This document shows positions 8,270 through 18,574 of a DNA stretch of 64,000 nucleotides, one piece after another (positions within the stretch are counted from its first letter, which is position 1; each line of letters opens with the position of its first letter). The notes beneath the pieces are model-generated. The model was not told the DNA's origin. It did not search any database and was given only the letters and a program-made list of their open reading frames with translations. The stretch is from Pseudomonas sp. sp1636 (GTDB lineage Bacteria > Pseudomonadota > Gammaproteobacteria > Pseudomonadales > Pseudomonadaceae): positions 124,001-188,000 of the forward strand of contig NZ_JARRAB010000006.1 of NCBI RefSeq assembly GCF_030376615.1, read 5' to 3'. Made by a program: the position numbers and the translations under genes.

Positions 8270-9688
8270 ATGCGCGCACTGCTGTGGCTCAAACAGGATC
8301 TACGCCTCGACGACCACCCGGCCTTACAGGCCGGACTGAGTGCCGAGCGCCTGCTGCCGGTATTCGTCTTCGACCCGGCGCAGTTGCAGACCGGAGCGTT
8401 CGGCACCCGCCCGCTCGGCGTGCACCGCGCGCGCTTTCTCCTGGAGAGCCTGATGGCGCTGGATGGCGCCTTGCGCCAACGCGGTTCGCACCTGCTGGTG
8501 CTGCCCGGTGCGCCAGAGCAGGTAATCCCCCGGCTGGTCGTTCAACTCGGCCTGCAGCAGGTGCTGACCCTGGAAGAAATCGCCCCGGACGAACGCGCAC
8601 AACTCGTCCGCGTGCAAGACCAGCTTGCCGGCGTCGCGCTGCAGCAAGTGCCCGGCAACGACCTGTTGCATGCCGAGGAACTGCCCTGTCCACTCGAACA
8701 GCTGCCGCAGGTGTTCAGCCAGTTCAAGAACCTGGTCGAGCAACGCCTGCACGTGTTCCAGCCACGCCCCGCGCCACAGCGGCTGCCGCCCTTGCCGGAC
8801 GGCGCGCAGGCATTGCTGCAAGCGCTGCCAAGCCTGTCGCGGCTGGGCCTCGGCGAGCCGCTCAGCGTGCCGGCCAGTGCCTTCCCGTTCTCCGGCGGCG
8901 AACCCGCGGCGCAGGCCCGCCTGCGCGATTACCTGTGGAACAGCCAGAGCGTGCGCCACTACCAAGACACCCGCAACGGCATGCTCGGCAGCGAGTACTC
9001 GTCGAAATTCTCACCCTGGCTGGCCAACGGCAGCCTCTCGGCGCGGCGAGTGGTGGCCGAGTTGCGCCGCCATGAGGCGCAATACGGACGCAACGACTCG
9101 ACCTATTGCTTGTGGCTGGCGCTGCTCTGGCGCGACTTCTTCCGCGGGATCCTGCGCCGTCACGCCGGCGCACTGTTCCAGGCCGGCGCGTTGAAAGCCA
9201 CGGAGCACGCCCCGCAACGCCTCGATCAAGACTTCGAGCGCTGGTGTCAGGGCCGTACCGGCATGCCACTGGTGGACGCCAACATGCGTGAACTGGCCGA
9301 TACCGGCTTTATCTCCAACCGTGGCCGTCAGGTCGTCGCCAGTTACCTGATCAACGACTTGCAACAGGCTTGGCGATACGGCGCAGCCTGGTTCGAGGAA
9401 CACCTGATCGACTACGATCCGGCGAGCAACTGGGGCAACTGGGCCTACCTGGCCGGCGTCGGCCGCGACCCGCGGTACCAGCGGACATTCAACGTCCTGC
9501 GCCAGGCCCGCGAATACGATCCAGACGCCCGCTACGTCAGCCTCTGGCTGCCGGAACTGCGCCATGTGCCGCCGCATTTGCGCCACACCCCGTTCCTGCT
9601 CTCGTCGTTGCAACTGGAAACCCTCGACTACCCCCGCCTGGAACGGATTCCCGCGACCTGGTGGCCCTATCTGCCGAGGGCGGCCTGA
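8270..9688 (+). CDS. DASH family cryptochrome / photolyase
   Basis: Flavoprotein of 472 residues. The N-terminal antenna-binding domain begins LLWLKQDLRLDDHPAL, as in DNA photolyases. The FAD-binding helical domain contains RNGMLGSEYSSKFSPWLANG and WGNWAYLAGVGRDPR, the latter being a signature of the DASH group. DASH cryptochromes bind FAD and a folate antenna and repair pyrimidine dimers, mainly in single-stranded DNA. The ATG at 8270 fits the start of the family; the frame is open upstream but runs antisense through marC and is not conserved. It ends 22 bp before the convergent dgcH gene. Confidence 0.9.
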   Translation: MRALLWLKQDLRLDDHPALQAGLSAERLLPVFVFDPAQLQTGAFGTRPLGVHRARFLLESLMALDGALRQRGSHLLVLPGAPEQVIPRLVVQLGLQQVLTLEEIAPDERAQLVRVQDQLAGVALQQVPGNDLLHAEELPCPLEQLPQVFSQFKNLVEQRLHVFQPRPAPQRLPPLPDGAQALLQALPSLSRLGLGEPLSVPASAFPFSGGEPAAQARLRDYLWNSQSVRHYQDTRNGMLGSEYSSKFSPWLANGSLSARRVVAELRRHEAQYGRNDSTYCLWLALLWRDFFRGILRRHAGALFQAGALKATEHAPQRLDQDFERWCQGRTGMPLVDANMRELADTGFISNRGRQVVASYLINDLQQAWRYGAAWFEEHLIDYDPASNWGNWAYLAGVGRDPRYQRTFNVLRQAREYDPDARYVSLWLPELRHVPPHLRHTPFLLSSLQLETLDYPRLERIPATWWPYLPRAA

Positions 9689-9710
9689 GGCCAACACCCG
9701 TCTGGGCCTG

Positions 9711-11570
9711 CTAGCCCGGCTCGATACGGTTGCGGCCACCGCGCTTGGCCCGGTACAGCGCCTGGTCGGCGCGCTCGAACACCTGTTCGCCGCGTTCGGC
9801 GGCGGCGAATGCACTGACTCCGCCTGACAGGGTGATGGTCACCCGCTCGCCCTTGAAGTGGAACGGGCAGGCTTCGATGCCGGCACGCAGGGTCTCCAGC
9901 AGCTGCAAGCCACCCGCCAAGGGGGTCGCCGGGATCAGCAGGGCGAACTCCTCACCGCCGAAGCGGGCGATGAAGTCGGTCGTGCGCAGGCGTTTGTGCA
10001 GTTCGCCAGCGATGATCTTCAGCACCTTGTCGCCCGCCAGGTGACCGTAGCCGTCATTGATTCGCTTGAAGTGGTCGATATCGACCACCGCCAGCAGCAG
10101 TTCGCCGCCGTAGCGTTGCCAGCGCGCCACCTCCAGCGCCAGGCGCTCGTTCCAGGCCGCACGATTGGCCAGGCCGGTGAGCGGATCGAGCAAGGCTTTC
10201 TGCCGTTGCTCTTCCAGATGCTGACGAAAGCCCTTGGCTTCCTGCTCCATGTTGGCCACGCGTTCGACCAGGGTTTGCAGGCGCCCGGCGACCCGTTGCT
10301 CGCGCTCGTCACGCTGGTGCCGGTATTGCTCCATGGTGCCCAGCAAATCGTTCAGCCGACTCTCCACCAGCCCCTTGAGGCTGGGCAGATCGGTGGCCTG
10401 TTGCACGCTGCTGTGCAGGCCGTCGACCTGCTGGCGCAGCTCGCTATCCAGTTCGCGCGCGGCGCTGAGCGAATCGGCGTAGCCATCGTGGGCGTCTTGC
10501 AAGCCGCCCTGGAAGGTCGCCAGACGGTCATTCAGCTGCTTGAGATAACCCTCGAACTCGCGCTGGCCGACATCGGCAACGGCCAGCATCAGCACGGCCA
10601 GATCATCCAGCACCGGCACCAGTTCATACAGGTTCAAGCCAGCCAGAATGCGCTCGCGCAGCAGGTCGGCCTGATCCTGGTGGTGTGCCGGCAACGCCAA
10701 CTCGTTCAACAGACCGAGCAGGCTGGCCTCGACGTGCTTGGCGATGGCGCTGTAACCGGGCTCGGGCAACGCCGGCAGGGCGTATTCGGGATCAGCCTCG
10801 GAGCTGTCAAGCGGCCCCTCGCCGGGGCCAGGCTCCGCCGCCTGGGACGCTGCCGGCGGCAACAAGCCGGCCGGCAGCGGCAGGCTGTCGAGCACAGTCG
10901 CCAGTGGGGTTGGCGCGCGAGCGGCAAGCGAAGCGGTATGGCTAACGGCAACCGCCACTGCGGCGATGGCGGGGCGCGCGGGCACTTGCTCCGGTGAGCA
11001 CGACACAAGTGCGGAGTCGGGCTCGCTCGGCATGCCGCCGATGGCCGGGGGGCGACCGGCAAACAGGCGCCGGAGCAAGCCCGGACGCTCGACCGGCTCG
11101 TGGCCCAACACCGCCAGGGCCTGTTGCTGCAAGGCACTCAGCTCGGCCAGCAACAGCGGCAACTCGCGCACCTGCCCGGAGCGCTTATCGAGCTGCTTGG
11201 CATAGTCTTTCAGCGGCCTGCGCACTTCGCGCGGCAGATCCAGCTCGAGCAGCTGGCCAACCAACGCCAGCAGAGCGCTGGAGACGTGCTCGACCCGCTG
11301 CTGACGCCGTTGCTCGGAATCCAGAACGGCCTTTTCCAGGCGTGGAATCAATGCCGCAAGCCCGGCGTCCATGTCGTCGCGACGGAGGATTTCGCGCAGC
11401 TCCTGCATGCACTGATCGACTGCTTTATCGGCCCCCTCGGCAGCCAGGCTGCTGCGCACCAGGCCACGCCGCAGCAGGTCGACCCGGGCATCCCAGCGCC
11501 GTTCGTGGGCTTCCTGCTGTTCGAGGCTGGCCAGGTACTTGTCTTTCCAGCGCTGGACATCGTTGCTCAT
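9711..11570 (-). CDS. dgcH: Diguanylate cyclase with GGDEF domain (DgcH-like)
   Basis: Cytoplasmic enzyme of 619 residues that makes cyclic di-GMP from two GTP. The first 470 residues are mostly charged helices with coiled-coil character and a proline/alanine-rich linker at about 185-270; no membrane segment is seen. The C-terminal GGDEF domain has the active-site motif [12 protein letters not shown] and the allosteric inhibitory RxxD motif (RTTD) exactly five residues before it, so product inhibition is likely. It overlaps the upstream endonuclease/phosphatase-like gene by 4 bp, and both follow dsbA, giving a dsbA-EEP-dgcH transcription unit. Gene order matches PA5489-PA5488-PA5487, where PA5487 is DgcH. 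Confidence 0.9.
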   Translation of the reverse strand: MSNDVQRWKDKYLASLEQQEAHERRWDARVDLLRRGLVRSSLAAEGADKAVDQCMQELREILRRDDMDAGLAALIPRLEKAVLDSEQRRQQRVEHVSSALLALVGQLLELDLPREVRRPLKDYAKQLDKRSGQVRELPLLLAELSALQQQALAVLGHEPVERPGLLRRLFAGRPPAIGGMPSEPDSALVSCSPEQVPARPAIAAVAVAVSHTASLAARAPTPLATVLDSLPLPAGLLPPAASQAAEPGPGEGPLDSSEADPEYALPALPEPGYSAIAKHVEASLLGLLNELALPAHHQDQADLLRERILAGLNLYELVPVLDDLAVLMLAVADVGQREFEGYLKQLNDRLATFQGGLQDAHDGYADSLSAARELDSELRQQVDGLHSSVQQATDLPSLKGLVESRLNDLLGTMEQYRHQRDEREQRVAGRLQTLVERVANMEQEAKGFRQHLEEQRQKALLDPLTGLANRAAWNERLALEVARWQRYGGELLLAVVDIDHFKRINDGYGHLAGDKVLKIIAGELHKRLRTTDFIARFGGEEFALLIPATPLAGGLQLLETLRAGIEACPFHFKGERVTITLSGGVSAFAAAERGEQVFERADQALYRAKRGGRNRIEPG

Positions 11571-12448
11571 GGCGGGTTTCCACCGGCTGGCGGTTTCAGC
11601 ACAGGCTGCGGCGAGCCTGCCAACGTCTGGGGCAAGCGAATTTCCACGGCCACCGGCAGATGGTCGGAAATCGGCAGCGCCAGTACTTCGAATCGTTCCA
11701 GCAGCAGGCCAGGGCTGAGCAGGATGTGGTCGAGACAGCGCTGCGGCCGCCAGCTGGGGAAGGTTGCCTCGATCTGCGGCGCCACCAGACCGAGGTCGCG
11801 CAAGGGCGAGCTCAGCAGCAGGTCGCTGGCATGGGTATTCATGTCACCCATCAATATTTGGTGCCGGTAGCCGCCGATCAAATCGCGGATATAGGCCAAC
11901 TGGAGAGTGCGGGTACGTGCCCCCAGCGCCAGGTGCATCATCACCACCACGATAGCGTCCTCGCCTTCGCCAATGCGCAGCAGCATCGCGCCGCGGCCGG
12001 GCGGGCCAGGTAGCGGGTGATCCTCCAGCAGACTGGGGGGCAAGCGGCTGAGCAGGCCATTGCTATGCTGGGCCAAGCGGCCAAGATTGCGATTGAGCTG
12101 CTGGTACCAATAGGGGAAGGCACCGAGGTGAGCCAGGTGTTCGACCTGGTTGACGTAACCGGAGCGCAGGCTGCCACCATCCGCTTCCTGCAGGGCGACC
12201 AGATCGTAATCCGCGAGCAGATTGCCGATGCGCTGCAAGTTCCCCGCGCGACCGTGGTGGGGCAGCAGGTGCTGCCAGCTGCGCGTCAGGTAGTGATGGT
12301 AACGCTGGGTTTTGATGCCCACCTGGATATTGAAGCTGAGCAAGCGCAGGCGCCCGCCACAGGGCCAATCGCCGACAGCCGCGCACTGCGGGTTGACCTG
12401 TGGATCACACAGGCCAACCTGGCGGCCGCCCGACCAGCGACGCAGCAT
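11567..12448 (-). CDS. Endonuclease/exonuclease/phosphatase (EEP) family protein
   Basis: Predicted metal-dependent hydrolase of 293 residues. The EEP fold shows LLSFNIQVG near residue 35 (the Asn), LVALQEAD (the metal-binding Glu), a catalytic region [12 protein letters not shown] (Asp-x-Asn) and [13 protein letters not shown] (Asp-His) near the end. Substrates in this superfamily range from DNA to inositol phosphates and cannot be predicted here. It corresponds to PA5488 by position. It lies 20 bp downstream of dsbA and overlaps dgcH by 4 bp, so all three are likely co-transcribed. The exact start is uncertain; the ATG at 12448 gives about 30 extra residues before the conserved fold. Confidence 0.85.
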   Translation of the reverse strand: MLRRWSGGRQVGLCDPQVNPQCAAVGDWPCGGRLRLLSFNIQVGIKTQRYHHYLTRSWQHLLPHHGRAGNLQRIGNLLADYDLVALQEADGGSLRSGYVNQVEHLAHLGAFPYWYQQLNRNLGRLAQHSNGLLSRLPPSLLEDHPLPGPPGRGAMLLRIGEGEDAIVVVMMHLALGARTRTLQLAYIRDLIGGYRHQILMGDMNTHASDLLLSSPLRDLGLVAPQIEATFPSWRPQRCLDHILLSPGLLLERFEVLALPISDHLPVAVEIRLPQTLAGSPQPVLKPPAGGNPP

Positions 12449-12467
12449 GCTCGACGCTCGCGGCCGC

Positions 12468-13094
12468 CTACTGCGCAGCGCGCTCTTTGTCGATCAGGTA
12501 ATCGGCCACTTGCAGGGCCTGTTTGGGACCACCTGAGCTGCCAATGTCGAAACGGTATTTGCCGTTGACGATCATCACCGGCACCCCGCTGATCTGGTAG
12601 GCCATGGCCAGTTTCTTGGCCTTTTCCATCTGACTCTTCACGCCGAAGGAATTATAGGTCTTGAGAAAGGCGTCCTTGTCGATCCCCTGCGTGGCAAGGA
12701 ATTCGGCCATTTCTTCCGCCGTCGCCAGCTTCTTGCCTTGCTTGTGAATAGCGTCGAATACGGAGGCATGCACCGCCGGCGCCGCCTTCATCGCTTCCAG
12801 GGTAATGAAGCCCTGGCCATGCACATTCCACAGGCCGCCGAACAACGCCGGGACACGCACGAAATTGACGTCTTCCGGCAACTGTTCGATCCACGGGTTG
12901 ATGGTCGACTCGAACTGATAGCAATGCCCACAGCCGTACCAGAACAACTCGACCACCTCGATCTGCCCAGGCTTGGATACCGCCACAGGGCTGGCGAGTT
13001 CGACATAGTTCTTACCGGCTACGGGTTCAGCCTGGACAGCCAACGCGAACAGGCTGCTGATGGCCAGGGCGGCGCCGAGGATCAGTTTACGCAT
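12468..13094 (-). CDS. dsbA: Thiol:disulfide interchange protein DsbA
   Basis: Periplasmic oxidase of 208 residues that introduces disulfide bonds into exported proteins and is re-oxidised by DsbB. The signal peptide spans residues 1-22 (cut after AVQA). The thioredoxin-fold active site is CGHC (Cys55 and Cys58 in FWYGCGHCYQFE), with a Val-cis-Pro loop in SGVPVMIVNG. The helical insert lies between them. AGGAG lies just before the ATG at 13094. It is the first gene of the operon leading to the EEP hydrolase and dgcH. P. aeruginosa calls the protein at this position DsbA1. Confidence 0.96.
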   Translation of the reverse strand: MRKLILGAALAISSLFALAVQAEPVAGKNYVELASPVAVSKPGQIEVVELFWYGCGHCYQFESTINPWIEQLPEDVNFVRVPALFGGLWNVHGQGFITLEAMKAAPAVHASVFDAIHKQGKKLATAEEMAEFLATQGIDKDAFLKTYNSFGVKSQMEKAKKLAMAYQISGVPVMIVNGKYRFDIGSSGGPKQALQVADYLIDKERAAQ

Positions 13095-13193
13095 GGAGTA
13101 CTCCTGGGATGTTAAGCGTCGTCCAGCGACGAGTCGCTAGTGAGACCCTTTGCTGCGGGCCTGGTTCCCGCCATTGTAGCGGGCTGATAAACG

Positions 13194-13222
13194 AAAAAGG
13201 GTGGCCGCAGCCACCCTTTTCT
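13194..13222 (-). terminator. Rho-independent terminator of the cytochrome c4 gene
   Basis: GGGTGGC and GCCACCC form a GC-rich stem, extended by A/T pairs and followed by a T-run on the minus strand. It lies 32 bp after the cytochrome c4 stop codon and before dsbA, so the two genes are separate transcription units. Confidence 0.8.
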
Positions 13223-13253
13223 TTGCCGGATCTTACGTCCCGGGCGGCTGGGC

Positions 13254-13859
13254 TCAGTGCAGGCCCTGGATGAAACTGGATACCGCCTCGATATCCTGAT
13301 TGCTCAGCTTGGCGGCGATACCGCGCATGATCTTGCTGTCGCCGTCGTTGGTGCGGTTGCCTTCACGGAAATCGGTCAACTGCTTGGCCACATAGGCGGC
13401 ATGCTGGCCACCGATTTGCGGGAAGCCGGCCGCGTCGAGGCCCGCGCCGTTCGGCGAATGGCAACCGGTGCAGGCCGGCATGCCTTCTTTCAGCTTGCCG
13501 CCGCGGAACAGCGCTTCGCCGCGCGCGACCAGTTTCGGGTCGGCAGCGCCCACGCTTACTGTCTGGCTGGCGTAGTAGGCGGAGATATCGGCCAGATCCT
13601 GATCGCTGAGGTGATTCAACAGACCGGTCATCTCCACGACAGAGCGGGCACCCGACTTGATGTCGTTCAGTTGTTTGAGCAGGTAACGCTCGCCCTGACC
13701 GGCCAGTTTCGGGAAGTTTGGGGCAGCACTGTTGCCATCGGTGCCGTGGCAAGCGCCACACATGACGACCTTGTCCTGACCGGCGGCAGCGTCACCAGCG
13801 GCTTGGGCCAAACCGGTGATGCCCAGGGTCAACAGCAGACTCACGAGTATTTTGTTCAT
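13254..13859 (-). CDS. cc4: Cytochrome c4, diheme
   Basis: Periplasmic electron carrier of 201 residues with two homologous cytochrome c domains. After a signal peptide ending LAQA, the first heme site is CGACH with axial Met in VVEMTG, and the second is CTGCH with Met in KIMRGI. Cytochrome c4 donates electrons to terminal oxidases such as the cbb3 type. I chose the ATG at 13859; a TTG one codon earlier is also possible. A terminator follows. The upstream neighbour is a gutted second cytochrome gene, replacing the intact one found at this place in P. aeruginosa (PA5491). Confidence 0.95.
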   Translation of the reverse strand: MNKILVSLLLTLGITGLAQAAGDAAAGQDKVVMCGACHGTDGNSAAPNFPKLAGQGERYLLKQLNDIKSGARSVVEMTGLLNHLSDQDLADISAYYASQTVSVGAADPKLVARGEALFRGGKLKEGMPACTGCHSPNGAGLDAAGFPQIGGQHAAYVAKQLTDFREGNRTNDGDSKIMRGIAAKLSNQDIEAVSSFIQGLH

Positions 13860-13905
13860 CAACTAATCCAACTACGGCTAAGAGAGAAAGAGTTATGGGC
13901 CGGAT

Positions 13906-14043
13906 TTACTCGGTCATCCACTGTATGACGGCTTGGTAAGCCTCGGCGGTGCATGCACAGTTGAACACCGCTTCTGGATCTTGAGCGGCCTGGCTATTGT
14001 AGGCAAAGGGCAACATAGCAGCTGCCAGCAGCATTTTATCCAT
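13906..14043 (-). pseudogene. Cytochrome c5-like remnant with heme region deleted
   Basis: From the ATG at 14043 the frame encodes only 45 residues: a signal peptide ([20 protein letters not shown]), then QDPEAVFNCACTAEAYQAVI and a short end WMTE. The first part matches the start of c5-type cytochromes, in which a conserved AspProGlu is followed by Cys-x-x-Cys-His. Here the heme motif is missing, and the sequence jumps to what looks like the C-terminal helix of the same family. This fits an internal deletion that kept the frame. A GAGG ribosome-site candidate remains upstream. PA5491, a cytochrome gene, sits at this place in P. aeruginosa. Alternatively it is a real short secreted peptide. 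Confidence 0.5.
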
Positions 14044-14291
14044 CAAATCAGCCTCATCAGGGAGAGAAACGCACCGCGCCCTATGGGCACGAAGGTCTAA
14101 CGCGTCTCCATAATACTCATCCAGCGGACGGGACAAAGCGCACACAAAATCTGCGGCATTATATACTGGCGTCACTGAAACGGAAACGACGCTGCTTGTC
14201 GCGCCGCGTAGCGCCCGGCAGGATGTGCGTAAATGTCGCAAGGGCTGCGCACCTGCAACTTCCATTATGCCCGCCCTCACCGGATACCCCG

Positions 14292-14954
14292 ATGCAAGCA
14301 AAAAACCCCATTATCGGCCTGTGCCAACAAGCCAGCTTTCAGATAAGCGCCGCCAAGGTCGACCAATGCCCGGACGACCTGGGCCACGAAGTCGCCTTTG
14401 CCGGCCGCTCCAACGCCGGCAAGTCCAGCGCGCTGAACACCCTGACTCACGCCAGCCTGGCGCGCACCTCGAAAACTCCGGGACGCACCCAGTTGCTCAA
14501 CTTCTTCCGCCTGGACGATGAGCGGCGCCTGGTCGACCTGCCCGGTTACGGCTACGCCAAGGTGCCGATCCCGCTGAAGCTGCACTGGCAAAAGCACCTG
14601 GAGGCTTACCTGGGCAGCCGCGAGAGCCTGCGCGGGCTGATATTGATGATGGACATTCGTCACCCGCTGACCGAGTTCGACCTGTTGATGCTGGATTGGT
14701 CGACGGCCAGCGAGATGCCTATGCATATTCTCCTGACCAAGTCCGACAAGCTGGCCTTCGGCGCCGCCAAGACCACGCTGCTCAAGGTGCAGCAAGATAT
14801 CCGCAAGCGCTGGGGCGACCGGGTGAGCATCCAGTTGTTTTCCGCACCCAAGCGCCAAGGAATCGAAGAAGCCCAGGCGGTGCTCGCCGAGTGGCTGCGA
14901 CTGGGCGAGTTCGCGGTGAACGAAGCAGAAAGTGAACCGCAAAGCGAAGCCTGA
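14292..14954 (+). CDS. engB: Ribosome biogenesis GTP-binding protein YsxC/EngB
   Basis: Essential GTPase of 220 residues needed for assembly of the large ribosomal subunit. G-motifs are complete: G1 [10 protein letters not shown]3 [10 protein letters not shown]4 LLTKSDK and G5 near SAPKRQG. The ATG at 14292 begins [11 protein letters not shown], as in the family; a longer upstream frame is basic and not conserved. It is followed by the hairpin shared with the oppositely transcribed ErsA small RNA, and polA converges from the other side. This engB-sRNA-polA order is the same as yihA-spf-polA in Escherichia coli. Confidence 0.96.
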   Translation: MQAKNPIIGLCQQASFQISAAKVDQCPDDLGHEVAFAGRSNAGKSSALNTLTHASLARTSKTPGRTQLLNFFRLDDERRLVDLPGYGYAKVPIPLKLHWQKHLEAYLGSRESLRGLILMMDIRHPLTEFDLLMLDWSTASEMPMHILLTKSDKLAFGAAKTTLLKVQQDIRKRWGDRVSIQLFSAPKRQGIEEAQAVLAEWLRLGEFAVNEAESEPQSEA

Positions 14955-14982
14955 GGCGCAGGCCGGCCAGTGTTCCGCGGGC

Positions 14983-15112
14983 AAAAAAAACCCCGAGGCT
15001 CATATGGGGAGGGAGAGACTCGGGGTTTAAGGGTCTGAACCGCTAGGGCGGGGTTCAGATATCTGCCAACACTTAACACAACAAGGAGCATTGAACGGCT
15101 TTCTGGGCCATT
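14983..15112 (-). ncRNA. ersA: ErsA-like small RNA (Spot 42 position)
   Basis: A small RNA of about 130 nt is predicted on the minus strand. Its 3' end is a strong terminator: ACCCCGAG and CTCGGGGT pair and are followed by eight T. The long loop contains the C-rich single-stranded sequence CTCTCCCTCCCC, suitable for pairing with G-rich ribosome sites. A second stem, CTGAACC with GGTTCAG, lies upstream. A sigma-E/AlgU-type promoter lies in front (separate entry). ErsA of P. aeruginosa lies between engB and polA, is about 132 nt, depends on AlgU/sigma-22 and regulates algC and oprD among others. Location, size and promoter all agree; the exact ends are inferred. Confidence 0.82.
14987..15023 (+). 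terminator. Shared hairpin terminator of engB (and ersA)
   Basis: AACCCCGAG pairs with CTCGGGGTT around a 20-base loop. On the minus strand it ends ErsA with eight T. On the plus strand only TTTAA follows, so it can end engB but more weakly. Confidence 0.7.
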
Positions 15113-15118
15113 CGTAAG

Positions 15119-15147
15119 TTCTGACTACTGGTGCAAACGCAAAGTTC
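15119..15147 (-). promoter_or_regulatory. AlgU (sigma-22)-type promoter of ersA
   Basis: On the minus strand GAACTT (15147-15142) and TCAGAA (15124-15119) are separated by 17 bases. This fits the envelope-stress sigma factor consensus GAACTT-N16/17-TCtga. The predicted start site is near 15112, giving an RNA of the size known for ErsA. Confidence 0.7.
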
Positions 15148-15255
15148 AGCCGCCTCTTAGAATCTATTGGCAATAAAACGCCTACGCTTAATGCCTGACG
15201 GATTTAAAGCTGACAAGCCAGGCAGCGGCCGGGTTCACGCCGGCCAGCCGCAGCA

Positions 15256-18069
15256 TCAGTGCGCTTCGTCCCAGTTATCGCCCACGCCCACGTCCACCAG
15301 CAGCGGCACATCCAGTTCGGCCGCGCCGCTCATCAGCTGCTTGATCTGCTCGCGCACCTGTTCGATCAGGTCTTCGCGCACTTCCAGCACCAGTTCATCG
15401 TGCACCTGCAAGATCACCTTGGCATCCAGCCCGGATTCGCTCAGCCAGTTGTCCACTGCGATCATCGCGCGCTTGATGATGTCCGCGGCAGTGCCCTGCA
15501 TGGGCGCGTTGATCGCGGTGCGTTCGGCGCCCTTGCGCAGGCCCTGGTTCTTCGCGTTGATTTCCGGCAGGTGCAGGCGACGGCCGAACAGAGTCTCGAC
15601 ATAGCCCTGCTCGGCGGCCTGTGCGCGGGTGCGCTCCATATAGGCGAGCACCCCCGGGTAACGGGCAAAGTAGACGTCGATATAGGCCTGCGCCTGCTTG
15701 CGGTCGACGCCGATCTGCTTGGCCAGGCCGAAGGCGCTCATGCCGTAGATCAGGCCGAAGTTGATCGCCTTGGCGCTGCGCCGCTGATCGGCGCTGACCT
15801 CGTCCAGGGCGACGCCGAACACCTCGGCGGCGGTGGCGCGGTGCACGTCGCGGCCATGGCGGAAGGCATCCAGCAGCCCTTCATCCTGGGCCAGATGGGC
15901 CATGATGCGCAGCTCGATCTGCGAGTAGTCCGCCGCCAGCAGCTGGTAGCCCTTGGGCGCGACGAACGCCTGGCGAATGCGCCGGCCCTCGGCACTGCGG
16001 ATCGGGATGTTCTGCAGGTTCGGATCGCTGGAGGACAGCCGCCCGGTGGCCGCCACCGCCTGATGATAAGAGGTGTGGATACGCCCGGTGCGCGGGTTGA
16101 TCTGCTCCGGCAGGCGGTCGGTGTAGGTGCTCTTGAGCTTGCTCAGGCTGCGGTACTGCATCAGCACCTTGGGCAATTCGTAGTCCTGCTCGGCCAGCTC
16201 GGCGAGCACCGCCTCAGCCGTGGAGGCCTGGCCCTTGGCGGTCTTGCTGAGAATCGGCAGGCCGAGCTTGTCATAGAGGATCACCCCGAGTTGCTTGGGC
16301 GATGACAGGTTGAATTCCTCGCCGGCGATGTCGAAGGCCTGACGCTCCAGCGCCACCAATTTATCGCCCAGCTCGACGCTCTGCTCGCCGAGCAGCTTGG
16401 CATCGACCAGCGCGCCCTGGCGCTCGATGCGCGCCAGCACCGGCACCAGCGGCATCTCGATCTCGCGCAGAACCTTGGCCAGGCTCGGTTCGGCTTCGAG
16501 CTTGGCCCACAAGCACTGGTGCAGGCGCAGGGTCACATCGGCGTCTTCCGCCGCGTAGGGACCTGCCAGTTCCAGGGCGATCTGGTCGAAGGTCAGCTGC
16601 TTGGCGCCTTTGCCGGCGATGTCCTCGAAACGGATGGTGCTGTGGTCGAGGTATTTCAGCGCCAGGCTGTCCATGTCGTGGCGGGTCGCCGTGGAGTCGA
16701 GCACATAGGACTCGAGCATGGTGTCGAAGGCCACGCCGCGCACCTGGATCGGCGTCGAGGCGTTGGCGAGGATATTGATGTCGTACTTGGCGTGCTGGCC
16801 GACCTTGGCCTTGTGCGGGTCTTCGAGGATCGGCTTGAGCGCCGCCAGCACCCGGTCGCGATCGAGCTGCGCCGGCACGCCCATATAGGAGTGGGCCAGC
16901 GGGATATAGGCGGCCTGGTTGGCGGCGACCGCGAAGGACAGGCCGACCAGCTGCGCCCGCTGGGCATCCAGGCCGGTGGTTTCGCTGTCGAAGGCGATCA
17001 GCTCGGCGCTTTCGAGCTTCTCCAGCCAGCGGTCGAACTGCGCCTGCTCGAGGATCGTTTGGTAGCCGCTCGAGGCGGGAATCAGCGCGGCCGGCTCGGC
17101 TGGCGGCGCAGCACTGGCGGCCAGGCTAAACAGCTCATCGGCGGCTGGTGCGACGCTGGCGACCTTGGCGCCTTGGGCCACCTGGCCCTTGTTCTGGCGC
17201 AACAACTCGTCGCGCCAGCTCTTGAATTCCAGCTCGTCGTACAGCTCGAGCAACGTCGGTACATCGGCAGGGCCGGGATGCAGCGCGTCGATGGCCAGGT
17301 TCAAGGGTACGTCCAGCTTGATGGTCGCCAGCTCGTAGGACAGGTACGCCATGTCGCGGTGTTCGCTGAGTTTGGCGGCCAGGGTCTTGGCGCCGCGAAT
17401 CGGCAGCCCGGCCACCTGGTCGAGGTTGGCGTAGATTATGTCGAGGCCGCCGCCGAGGCCGACCAGCAGGCCCAGTGCGGTTTTCTCGCCGACCCCCGGC
17501 ACCCCGGGGATGTTGTCGACCTTGTCGCCCATCAGCGCCAGGTAATCGATGATCAGCTCGGGAGCGACACCGAACTTCGCTTTCACGCCATCGATGTCGT
17601 AGACGCTACCGGTCATGGTGTTGACCAGGGTAACGTGCGGGCAGACCAGCTGGGCCATGTCCTTGTCGCCGGTGGAAATCACCACGTCGCGGCCTTCGCC
17701 GGCGCATTGCCGGGCCAGGGTGCCGATCACGTCATCGGCTTCGACGTTGTCGACGCACAGCAGCGGGAAGCCCAGCGCCTTGACGCTGGCGTGCAGCGGT
17801 TCGACCTGCACGCGCAGATCATCGGGCATCGAGGGCCGATTGGCCTTGTACTCGGCATAGAGTTCGTCGCGGAAGGTTCCGCCCTTGGCATCGAAGACCA
17901 CCGCGAAGGGACTGTCCGGGTATTGCTTGCGCAGGCTCTTGAGCATGTTCAGCACGCCCTTCACCGCACCGGTGGGCAAGCCCTTGGAGGTGGTCAGCGG
18001 CGGCAGGGCATGGAAGGCGCGGTACAGGTACGAAGAACCGTCGACCAGAACGAGAGGAGCTTGACTCAT
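15256..18069 (-). CDS. polA: DNA polymerase I
   Basis: Repair and Okazaki-fragment-processing polymerase of 937 residues. The N-terminal 5'-3' exonuclease domain (about 1-290) contains [17 protein letters not shown] and the metal-binding DKDMAQLV. The 3'-5' exonuclease domain (about 330-520) retains [10 protein letters not shown], so proofreading seems intact. The polymerase domain shows [19 protein letters not shown] (motif A) and VHDELVLEV (motif C). An alanine-rich linker near residues 290-320 makes it slightly longer than the P. aeruginosa protein. I chose the ATG at 18069 ([13 protein letters not shown]); a TTG four codons upstream is unlikely. Confidence 0.97.
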   Translation of the reverse strand: MSQAPLVLVDGSSYLYRAFHALPPLTTSKGLPTGAVKGVLNMLKSLRKQYPDSPFAVVFDAKGGTFRDELYAEYKANRPSMPDDLRVQVEPLHASVKALGFPLLCVDNVEADDVIGTLARQCAGEGRDVVISTGDKDMAQLVCPHVTLVNTMTGSVYDIDGVKAKFGVAPELIIDYLALMGDKVDNIPGVPGVGEKTALGLLVGLGGGLDIIYANLDQVAGLPIRGAKTLAAKLSEHRDMAYLSYELATIKLDVPLNLAIDALHPGPADVPTLLELYDELEFKSWRDELLRQNKGQVAQGAKVASVAPAADELFSLAASAAPPAEPAALIPASSGYQTILEQAQFDRWLEKLESAELIAFDSETTGLDAQRAQLVGLSFAVAANQAAYIPLAHSYMGVPAQLDRDRVLAALKPILEDPHKAKVGQHAKYDINILANASTPIQVRGVAFDTMLESYVLDSTATRHDMDSLALKYLDHSTIRFEDIAGKGAKQLTFDQIALELAGPYAAEDADVTLRLHQCLWAKLEAEPSLAKVLREIEMPLVPVLARIERQGALVDAKLLGEQSVELGDKLVALERQAFDIAGEEFNLSSPKQLGVILYDKLGLPILSKTAKGQASTAEAVLAELAEQDYELPKVLMQYRSLSKLKSTYTDRLPEQINPRTGRIHTSYHQAVAATGRLSSSDPNLQNIPIRSAEGRRIRQAFVAPKGYQLLAADYSQIELRIMAHLAQDEGLLDAFRHGRDVHRATAAEVFGVALDEVSADQRRSAKAINFGLIYGMSAFGLAKQIGVDRKQAQAYIDVYFARYPGVLAYMERTRAQAAEQGYVETLFGRRLHLPEINAKNQGLRKGAERTAINAPMQGTAADIIKRAMIAVDNWLSESGLDAKVILQVHDELVLEVREDLIEQVREQIKQLMSGAAELDVPLLVDVGVGDNWDEAH

Positions 18070-18274
18070 GAGCAGGATCAACCTTTTCGGCGGAGTGCGG
18101 CGTTAACAGAGGGTTGAAAAGTAGCGCGCGATGGCGAAGCCAGGCGAGAACGCGCAGTTTACGTCGGTAAATGCACATTGTTAGCCTGGATCCAACGCCG
18201 CATAGTCGAGCGCAGTAGTTTGCAACAGCCTGTTAGAATGAGCGCACCATTGAACACAAAGAGACAAGGTTACC

Positions 18275-18559
18275 ATGCGCATACTCAATCGCTTGTTGCT
18301 GGCCGGTCTACTGGCCGTCACTTCACTCACGGCCTATGCCGATGATGCCCCGTCTGCCGAGCCGGATATCACGATCCGCCAGGAAGGCGACCGCACCATT
18401 CAGGAATACCGGGTCAATGGTTTCCTCTATGCAATCAAAATCACCCCCAAGACTGGCAAACCTTACTTCCTGGTACGCGCCGACGGCAGTGACGGCAACT
18501 TCGTCCGTTCGGACTATCCGGACATGCTGATTCCATCCTGGGAAATCTTTAAATGGTAA
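18275..18559 (+). CDS. DUF2782 domain-containing exported protein
   Basis: Small protein of 94 residues with a signal peptide (cut near residue 22, LTAYA). The mature part contains ITIRQEGDRTIQEYRVNGF and YFLVRADGSDG, typical of DUF2782, a family of unknown function found almost always beside polA or thrB in gammaproteobacteria (PA5494). It lies 15 bp upstream of thrB and is probably co-transcribed with it. Confidence 0.88.
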   Translation: MRILNRLLLAGLLAVTSLTAYADDAPSAEPDITIRQEGDRTIQEYRVNGFLYAIKITPKTGKPYFLVRADGSDGNFVRSDYPDMLIPSWEIFKW

Positions 18560-18574
18560 ATCGGCGGTTCTGAT

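Noticed and set aside
13906..14301. 131-residue version of the small cytochrome remnant
   Set aside because: The first 86 codons have no similarity and no ribosome site, while the ATG at 14043 has one and begins a signal peptide.
16519..18117. 532-codon plus-strand frame opposite polA
   Set aside because: Antisense shadow of polA, whose domains are complete on the minus strand.
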